35,261 nt of DNA, from contig DLQN01000080.1 of NCBI GenBank assembly GCA_002477595.1, forward strand, positions 1 to 35,261, written 5' to 3'. Both the position numbers and the translations under genes were made by a program. Shown one piece after another: positions 29,869 through 35,261 of the stretch. Position 1 is the first letter of the stretch. Each line of letters opens with the position of its first letter. This DNA is from Roseivirga sp. UBA7431. Its GTDB lineage: Bacteria > Bacteroidota > Bacteroidia > Cytophagales > Cyclobacteriaceae. The notes under the pieces are model-generated. The model did not search any database, had not been told where the DNA came from, and worked only from the letters and a program-made list of their open reading frames with translations.

Positions 29869-31263
29869 TTAGTCTTCTCTTAATTCTCCTTCAGTTTTAG
29901 CAACAATAGTAGCGACAGTTGCATCACCGGTAACATTCACTACAGTTCTAAGCATATCCAGAATCCTGTCAACAGGGAAGATAATCGCTATCCAAGCTGG
30001 GTTTAAACCAACAGACTGTAGTACTACGACCATCATAACCAGGCCTGCACTCGGAACGGCAGCACTACCAATAGAGGCAAGTGTAGCGGTTAATACAATA
30101 GTAAGTTGCTGAGCGATACTTAAGTCTACCATATGCAGCTGCGCCATAAACACTACAGCGACAGCTTGGTAAAGACTTGTTCCATCCATATTAACCGTAG
30201 CACCTATCGGCAAAACAAAGCTGGAAACGTTTTTAGATACCCCTAAGTTGTCTTCTACACATTCCATAGTAACAGGAAGTGTTGCTGCACTCGAACTCGT
30301 AGAAAAAGCCATCAGTTGAGCAGGACTTATTTTACTGAAAAATTTCTTATAGGTCAAAGTCTTGACGAAGCCTCTTACAATGAGAGGATAGAATACGAAA
30401 ATGAGGAACAGTAGTCCTATGGTTAGCGTCACCGAGTAGGAGGCAAGGCCTTTGAAGATTTCGACAACTTGGGCTGGAGTGTCCGCCATTTTAGCCACAA
30501 CGCCTGCCAATAGGCAGAAAACAAAGAACGGTGCAGCCTTCATAACAAAGTCTACCATTTTCAGGAATACCTCATTGGCTCCGTGAATGAACGAGGAAAG
30601 GCCAGCTACTTTTTTATCCGGAAGCGCAGCCATACAAATGCCAAAGAAAATACCAAAGAATATGACCTGCAACATGAGCTTATCATTGCCCAGTGATGTG
30701 ATGATGTTTTGCGGTACCATATCGATTAAGAACTTCATCGGTCCAGCATCCTTGTTTTCCATGGCAGAAGCTTGCTTATCGGCAACCATTTTCTTTTGTG
30801 CCTCGGTCATTTCTTCAGCACGATCAAAGCTGGCATATTTTGGATCGTTGGTGTAGTTCTTGCCGTCCAATATTTCTACGCCATTGGAGTTGGCCCAATT
30901 CTCATAACTCAATCGGTTTTTAATTCTAGAATCTTCGTCTACAAGATTTCCTGGCTTAACTAGGTTGACTAATAATAGTCCAATACCCACTGCTGTGACG
31001 GTAGTCACAAGATAAAAGCCTAGCGTTTTTCCTCCCATTCGGCCTAGCTTAGACATGTCCTTGAGCCCAGAAATTCCACTGATAATGGAAAACAATACCA
31101 ATGGAACGGCAATGTATTTTAACATGCGAATGAAAATCTGACCGAAAGGATCGATCCAATCAATTGTAAACTGGTTCCAGCCCATGGCGCTTGAAGCGAA
31201 CGCCCAAATGATACCGGCCGCTAGTCCAATCATGATTTTTACATGCAGAGGAAGTTTTTTCAT
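29869..31263 (-). CDS. Dicarboxylate/amino acid:cation symporter (DAACS, GltP/GltT-like)
   Basis: A 464-residue inner-membrane symporter for glutamate, aspartate or C4-dicarboxylates. Landmarks are the serine-rich hairpin loop LMAFSTSSSAATLPVTMEC, the helix-7 motif ATVNMDGTSLYQAV, and the HP2/helix-8 region SIGSAAVPSAGLVMMVVVLQ with VDRILDMLRTVVNVTGDATV. Between helices 3 and 4 it carries an extended hydrophilic insert (about residues 112-180: VDEDSRIKNRLSYENW, MTEAQKKMVADKQASAM) that E. coli GltP lacks but that is common in Bacteroidota homologues. It starts 19 bases after the aroC stop on the same strand, probably as the last gene of batD-aroC-symporter. Confidence 0.93.
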   Translation of the reverse strand: MKKLPLHVKIMIGLAAGIIWAFASSAMGWNQFTIDWIDPFGQIFIRMLKYIAVPLVLFSIISGISGLKDMSKLGRMGGKTLGFYLVTTVTAVGIGLLLVNLVKPGNLVDEDSRIKNRLSYENWANSNGVEILDGKNYTNDPKYASFDRAEEMTEAQKKMVADKQASAMENKDAGPMKFLIDMVPQNIITSLGNDKLMLQVIFFGIFFGICMAALPDKKVAGLSSFIHGANEVFLKMVDFVMKAAPFFVFCLLAGVVAKMADTPAQVVEIFKGLASYSVTLTIGLLFLIFVFYPLIVRGFVKTLTYKKFFSKISPAQLMAFSTSSSAATLPVTMECVEDNLGVSKNVSSFVLPIGATVNMDGTSLYQAVAVVFMAQLHMVDLSIAQQLTIVLTATLASIGSAAVPSAGLVMMVVVLQSVGLNPAWIAIIFPVDRILDMLRTVVNVTGDATVATIVAKTEGELRED

Positions 31264-31282
31264 AACAGAATATGGAATTTAA

Positions 31283-32359
31283 TTACAATCGATTAGCCTT
31301 GCTAATTAGCAAATAATCAGCAATAACCAAAGCTGACATTGCTTCAACGATAGGTACTGCACGAGGCACAACACATGGATCATGTCGACCCTTGCCAGAT
31401 ACGGTAACACTGTCGCCAGATTCGTTGATACTCTCTTGGTCCTGCATTATAGTGGCTACGGGCTTGAAGGCTACATTGAAGTAGATGTCTTGGCCATTCG
31501 AAATGCCTCCTTGTATCCCACCGGAGTAGTTGGTTCTTGTCTTGACTTGATCACCTTCGGTGTAAAAAGCATCATTATGCTCGGAGCCATTAAGCTTAAC
31601 ACCTTCGAACCCACTACCGAATTCGAATCCTTTTACAGCGTTGATGCTGAGCATGGCTTTGCCAAGTTCGGCATGTAACTTGTCAAACACAGGTTCACCG
31701 ATACCGGCAGGCGTTCCTTTGATTACTCCAGTAATCACGCCACCGATGGTGTCTCTATTTTTTCTGGTTTGATCAATTAGCTCAATCATCTTCTCAGCAG
31801 TTTCAGGGTCTGGACATCTAATAATGTTCTCCTCTGACTTGCTAAGGTCAAGTGCTTGGTAGCTTTTTTCGAGCTTCAAGGCACCTACTTGTGATACATA
31901 AGATTCACAAGTAATGCCATAGTGCTTGAGCAATAGTTTTGCTATTGCCCCAGCCGCTACACGTGCAACTGTTTCGCGAGCGGAGCTTCGTCCACCACCA
32001 CGATAGTCTCTAATACCATACTTGGCTTGAAAAGTATAGTCGGCATGTGATGGTCTGAATTTGTCAGCAATGTGAGAGTAGTCTTTACTCTTTTGGTCTT
32101 CATTGCGAATCAAGATACTAATAGGAGTACCTGTCGATTTACCTTCGAACACGCCAGAGAGAATTTCGAACTCGTCAGCTTCTCTTCTTTGAGTGGTGAT
32201 TCTGGATTGGCCTGGTTTGCGCCTATCAAGTTCAAGTTGAATAAACGACTCATCAATTTCTAGCCCAGCAGGGCATCCTTCAATGACCACACCTAGTGCT
32301 GGCCCGTGCGATTCACCGTAGGTGTGAATTTTAAAAATCTTTCCGAATGAACTACCCAT
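31283..32359 (-). CDS. aroC: Chorismate synthase
   Basis: The last step of the shikimate pathway, converting EPSP to chorismate with reduced FMN. The 358-residue protein shows all three signatures: [19 protein letters not shown] near the N-terminus, [20 protein letters not shown] at about 124-143, and [20 protein letters not shown] near the C-terminus. [18 protein letters not shown] is also typical. The ATG at 32359 directly follows the batD stop with no base between, so translation is probably coupled. Confidence 0.97.
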   Translation of the reverse strand: MGSSFGKIFKIHTYGESHGPALGVVIEGCPAGLEIDESFIQLELDRRKPGQSRITTQRREADEFEILSGVFEGKSTGTPISILIRNEDQKSKDYSHIADKFRPSHADYTFQAKYGIRDYRGGGRSSARETVARVAAGAIAKLLLKHYGITCESYVSQVGALKLEKSYQALDLSKSEENIIRCPDPETAEKMIELIDQTRKNRDTIGGVITGVIKGTPAGIGEPVFDKLHAELGKAMLSINAVKGFEFGSGFEGVKLNGSEHNDAFYTEGDQVKTRTNYSGGIQGGISNGQDIYFNVAFKPVATIMQDQESINESGDSVTVSGKGRHDPCVVPRAVPIVEAMSALVIADYLLISKANRL

Positions 32360-33811
32360 TTATTTCTTAAAGAACATGTAACCTGCACCTGCTAACATAG
32401 CTATAATTAGCAAATTGGCAATGATTTGGGCTGTTTTATCCTCTTTTAGACTTTCAAGTTTATTAGATGCTACATCTATATTGTCGTAAAATGAACCTAA
32501 GTCTGATGACGAGATTGAAACGTTCTTTTTGCTTTCACCGGTTACCGTCAGTTTAACAGTAGATTTCAATGTGTCGTAAGTCTCTTTTTCAGGATTAAAG
32601 AATATCCAGCCGAAATAGTCTTTGAGATCATAGTCACCAGGCTCGTTTGGTATGCCGAAATAGTTGTACTGCTTAGATCCTGTTACTCTACCTGAACCAC
32701 GATTGATATCTTGACTCACGTTCGGTGGATAAATGTCTATGGTTTTTGTTGCAGGGATCCTCAAGTCAGGGATTCCCGCGATATTTCCTTCTCCATATAT
32801 GTTGAATGTGTATTCAAAACTTTGACCTGTTTCTACAGTGGTCTTGTCGATTTTCTCATCCAGCTCGAAATCTCCTACCGCTACAGCATCTTTTAGCGGG
32901 TGGGGAGGTAACGCCTTTACTTTAACGGTTTTTACTTTGGTATTAAATGTCTTAAAATCTTCTTCCCGATCGCGCCCAAAGAATGAGGGAGATTTTGCCA
33001 CCCGATACTTGATCATTTCGAAAGGGACAGAAGGGAATACTACAGGTTCGAGGTTTAACGGATAAAAAGCAGCTTGATAAATCTTGTATCGCGTATAGTT
33101 CTTTCCACCAAGCGTTACGCGTTCTCCGTAGATATTTTCAATGTTGAAGTTTTCTTCCCAGCAATTCTCTGGTTTTAGGTCCTTAAGAATGGTTGAAAGT
33201 TGTTTGCCTGCTTCGTGAAACTGAAGTGGCGCTCTGTTGGCATCAGCTACGTAGAATGCGAAGGTTGTTGTAAACCCTTCACCCACATACACTTCATCCT
33301 TATCCGTTGTCAGTGCGAGGAAGGCATCTTCTCTCACATCAACGAACTCAGGAGCTTTTTTGGTTTCGTTTCTGCCGAAAAGGTCGTCAAAAGGATCAAA
33401 CCTATTGCGTCTCGTATTCCTATTTCTTTCAACTGCTTGGGTAATCTTGATTGTTTTGCCTTCTGAACTAATAGTAGTCCCATTTAGCTCCATCGTAAAG
33501 GCTTTCAATGTGTATGTGCCTTCTTCTAATGGGAGGTAGCGCTGAATAATGCTTTGCGAAGACGTGATCTGCCCATTAACAATATTGGTTTTGCTACTTG
33601 ATGATGTTCCTCTTTTGGCAAACCCATCAATTTCTGGGAAGTCGGTGTAATTTTTTATCGACCCGTTTTGTAATGTGACAGTAATGGTAAAAAGCTCATT
33701 GAGCCCTACAGCATCATTACCCAAATTGATGGAAATATCTTGTGCTTTTAATGATGCCAGCGGTAGCAGCACAAAAGCAAAAATCAGGAAAAGGCAACTG
33801 GACTTTCTCAT
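32360..33811 (-). CDS. batD: BatD-like protein (aerotolerance-associated)
   Basis: A 483-residue envelope protein with a signal peptide (CLFLIFAFVLLPLASLKAQ) and several beta-sandwich repeats: ISINLGNDAVGLNELFTITV (first), FLALTTDKDEVYVGEGFTTT (second) and KIDKTTVETGQSFEYTFNIY (third). A single C-terminal membrane helix (IIANLLIIAMLAGAGYMFFK) anchors it facing the periplasm. BatD usually lies with batA/B/C/E and a MoxR ATPase; here it is alone with aroC, which is unusual but seen in Bacteroidota that carry several copies. Function is poorly known. It has its own -7 box 41 bases before the ATG. Confidence 0.88.
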   Translation of the reverse strand: MRKSSCLFLIFAFVLLPLASLKAQDISINLGNDAVGLNELFTITVTLQNGSIKNYTDFPEIDGFAKRGTSSSSKTNIVNGQITSSQSIIQRYLPLEEGTYTLKAFTMELNGTTISSEGKTIKITQAVERNRNTRRNRFDPFDDLFGRNETKKAPEFVDVREDAFLALTTDKDEVYVGEGFTTTFAFYVADANRAPLQFHEAGKQLSTILKDLKPENCWEENFNIENIYGERVTLGGKNYTRYKIYQAAFYPLNLEPVVFPSVPFEMIKYRVAKSPSFFGRDREEDFKTFNTKVKTVKVKALPPHPLKDAVAVGDFELDEKIDKTTVETGQSFEYTFNIYGEGNIAGIPDLRIPATKTIDIYPPNVSQDINRGSGRVTGSKQYNYFGIPNEPGDYDLKDYFGWIFFNPEKETYDTLKSTVKLTVTGESKKNVSISSSDLGSFYDNIDVASNKLESLKEDKTAQIIANLLIIAMLAGAGYMFFKK

Positions 33812-33851
33812 AAGAATTTCGTATTTTGAATCTCAAAGTGGGAATCTACCT

Positions 33852-33859
33852 CAAATATA
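33852..33859 (-). promoter_or_regulatory. -7 promoter box of batD
   Basis: TATATTTG on the minus strand matches TAnnTTTG. No clear TTG -33 element accompanies it. Confidence 0.45.
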
Positions 33860-33957
33860 ATTTCATTTTTAAAAGGAATAACCATTGTAGTCATTCGTTC
33901 GTATGAATGGTACGTTGGTTACCGTAATTTAGATTCACAACCCTAAATGTTCTTAAC

Positions 33958-34146
33958 ATGTTGGAGTATTTCAAAATTATCCTCTCAAAGGTCAGCTTTG
34001 ATAAAAAGTTATTTGAGAGAGAGTTAAGAAAGGCCATCAAATCACTCCTGAAAGATGAATTGAATGAGCTGAAAAATTGGTGTTACGCGCAATTTGGAAA
34101 GGTCTATGGCCCAATCATAGATCGCCAGTTTGTTCTGACACAGTAG
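33958..34146 (+). CDS. Small conserved protein of unknown function
   Basis: A 62-residue protein, basic and helical: MLEYFKIILSKVSFDKKLFE, then RELRKAIKSLLKDELNELKN, then WCYAQFGKVYGPIIDR. I recall similar 60-70 residue proteins with a W-C-Y-x-x-F-G segment in Cytophagales genomes, which supports a real gene; no function is known to me. It has its own start region (TAATTTAG at 33926-33933, one mismatch from a -7 box), and a terminator hairpin begins 16 bases after its stop. There is no signal peptide or membrane segment. Confidence 0.65.
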   Translation: MLEYFKIILSKVSFDKKLFERELRKAIKSLLKDELNELKNWCYAQFGKVYGPIIDRQFVLTQ

Positions 34147-34161
34147 TAAAAATCATGAACC

Positions 34162-34196
34162 AGCCCATCAGAAATGATGGGCTTAACTTTTTTTAA
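34162..34196 (+). terminator. Terminator after the small conserved gene
   Basis: AGCCCATCA (34162-34170) pairs with TGATGGGCT (34175-34183) around a GAAA tetraloop, followed by TAAC and seven T. Its 3' part overlaps the convergent queG stop codon, so it probably serves both genes. Confidence 0.85.
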
Positions 34197-35118
34197 GGAA
34201 GTTTAGATTCCTTTTTAGCCCTTGAAATTTGGCTCTTTTTACGGCTGATCCTTTAAAAGCTGATCGAAAAACCTCTTCTGTTAAATCTTGCCAATTATTG
34301 TTAAATATTTTTTTTAGCTCATCATTTGGCTGAAAATCTGGTTCTTGGTGTGGTTTTGAGAAGCGATTCCACGGACAGACATCCTGACAAATGTCACACC
34401 CGAAGGCCCATCCTGCCATTTGGTCTTTGAATTCATTGGGTATCTCATCCTTCAATTCTATGGTCAAATAAGAGATGCACTTACTTGCATCCAGCGAGTA
34501 AGGAGTGATGGCATCTGTGGGACAGGCATCTATACACTTAGTACATGTACCACAATAGTCTTTGATCGGTCCGTCAGCCTCAAGTTCAAGATCAATGATG
34601 AGTTCAGCCAAAAAGAAAAAGCTTCCTTGATCTTTATTGATAAGCAGGGTGTTTTTGCCAACCCAGCCTAAGCCTGATTTTGCCGCCCATTGCCGCTCCA
34701 TTACTGGTGCTGAGTCTACAAATACTCTTCCTTCCACTTGTCCAATTTCAGCCTCAAGCCGATCCATAAAGTCCTTGAGTCTATCCTTGATTACATAGTG
34801 ATAATCCTGTCCATAAGCATATTTTGCAATTTTATGATGATCAGGAGCTTCATGAGATAAGTCCTTTTCAGGATAGTAATTATACATCAAAGAGACCACG
34901 GACTTGGCTCCAGGAACTAACTTGGTTGGGTCAAGGCGTTTATCAAAGTGGTTTTCCATGTAGCTCATTTTTCCATGAGCTTTATTTTTCAACCAACGCT
35001 CTAACTTTGGAGCATCTTCTTCTAGAAATTCTGCCTTTGAAATTCCACAGTAGTCAAAGCCTAAATCCTTGGCAATGGTCTTGACAGTTGTCGTATTATG
35101 TGAGATTTGGTGGTTCAT
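34183..35118 (-). CDS. queG: Epoxyqueuosine reductase
   Basis: The cobalamin-dependent last step of queuosine synthesis, reducing epoxyqueuosine in tRNA. The 311-residue cytosolic protein has an N-terminal domain [51 protein letters not shown], the conserved catalytic-Asp region [20 protein letters not shown] and [12 protein letters not shown]. Two 4Fe-4S motifs follow: [16 protein letters not shown] (about 192-207) and [11 protein letters not shown] (about 245-255). The HEAT-repeat tail of long QueG forms is absent, which is usual in this phylum. It follows ruvB by 37 bases on the same strand. Confidence 0.95.
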   Translation of the reverse strand: MNHQISHNTTTVKTIAKDLGFDYCGISKAEFLEEDAPKLERWLKNKAHGKMSYMENHFDKRLDPTKLVPGAKSVVSLMYNYYPEKDLSHEAPDHHKIAKYAYGQDYHYVIKDRLKDFMDRLEAEIGQVEGRVFVDSAPVMERQWAAKSGLGWVGKNTLLINKDQGSFFFLAELIIDLELEADGPIKDYCGTCTKCIDACPTDAITPYSLDASKCISYLTIELKDEIPNEFKDQMAGWAFGCDICQDVCPWNRFSKPHQEPDFQPNDELKKIFNNNWQDLTEEVFRSAFKGSAVKRAKFQGLKRNLNFLKKS

Positions 35119-35155
35119 ATATTCAACACCTCCCTAAAAAGTAAGAAGGTTTCTA

Positions 35156-35261
35156 TCACTCAAACAAAGTCCTAGTATTACCGGGTTTTTTCAGCTTGAG
35201 GTGTTCATAAGCGAGGTCTGTTGCTTCCCTGCCACGGGATGTTCTTTTTAAGAAACCTTCC
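35156..35261 (-). CDS. ruvB: Holliday junction helicase RuvB, C-terminal end only (cut by window edge)
   Basis: Thirty-four C-terminal residues followed by TGA at 35156-35158: EGFLKRTSRGREATDLAYEH, then LKLKKPGNTRTLFE. The G-F-[LI]-x-R-T-x-R-G-R motif is the DNA-binding winged-helix end of RuvB. The adjacency to queG is a known Bacteroidota arrangement and supports the call. The rest of the gene lies beyond the window. Confidence 0.9.
   Translation of the reverse strand, partial: EGFLKRTSRGREATDLAYEHLKLKKPGNTRTLFE

Noticed and set aside
30219..30232. Operator-like TGGAAACGTTTTTA (11/14 to the LacI-type palindrome).
   Set aside because: It lies well inside the coding region of the DAACS symporter with no promoter box nearby, so it is probably a chance match. 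It does show that 11/14 alone is not decisive and that promoter position matters.
33888..33909. Small inverted repeat CATTC/GAATG upstream of the small conserved gene.
   Set aside because: Arms of only 5 bp with an 8-base spacer are expected by chance; no second copy was noticed.
1..35261. Search for CRISPR repeats, IS ends, tRNA/rRNA genes, toxin-antitoxin pairs and phage genes.
   Set aside because: Nothing convincing was seen by eye. Almost all intergenic gaps are under 250 bases and are accounted for by promoters, operators or terminators.

Overview
The window is about 35 kb of chromosome from a member of the Bacteroidota, most likely a free-living Cytophagales-type bacterium (Roseivirga/Fulvivirga-like; this rank is inference). 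The evidence is Bacteroidota-type -7 promoter boxes (TAnnTTTG) in front of many genes, little Shine-Dalgarno signal, a TonB-dependent receptor with an N-terminal carboxypeptidase-regulatory-like domain, BatD, and gene pairs typical of the phylum (ruvB-queG, CPBP-DUF2007-cdsA). It is ordinary dense core genome with short gaps. I see no IS element, prophage, CRISPR array, tRNA or rRNA.

Layout. 1-2.6 kb, minus strand: guaB (partial), a class V aminotransferase and a thioredoxin-like protein. 2.6-8.3 kb, plus strand: pnuC, a NadR-like kinase, a TPP riboswitch leading a TonB-dependent receptor, then a ROK sugar kinase and a divergent thiamine-pyrophosphokinase-like protein. 8.3-17.5 kb: housekeeping genes (prmC, ribD, free-Met-R-sulfoxide reductase, psd, gdhA, cdsA, DUF2007, CPBP protease, dusB, EamA transporter) and an endonuclease/phosphatase-family gene that has lost its 5' end. 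17.5-20.1 kb: a glycine-rich small protein, a TSUP permease and an M28 peptidase. 20.1-29.1 kb: a maltodextrin operon (GH31, GH13, SLC45-like MFS), its LacI-family regulator, fba and pfkA. 29.2-35.3 kb: Nfu, a DAACS symporter, aroC, batD, a small conserved protein, queG and the 3' end of ruvB.

Two regulatory systems stand out. First, a LacI-type palindrome (consensus about TGCAAACGTTTGCA) occurs upstream of the maltodextrin operon, the lacI gene itself, pfkA and the ROK kinase. A shared site also faces fba. In three of the promoters the operator lies 43, 44 and 43 bp upstream of a TAnnTTTG box, and none of the three has a TTG -33 element. This suggests one regulator that activates both sugar breakdown and central glycolysis. 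Second, the TPP riboswitch, receptor, PnuC-family permease, NadR-like kinase and TPK-like protein look like a thiamine-salvage set rather than an NAD one. The riboswitch leader also contains two competing hairpins next to the start codon.

All calls come from reading the sequence and from family knowledge. No database search was run.
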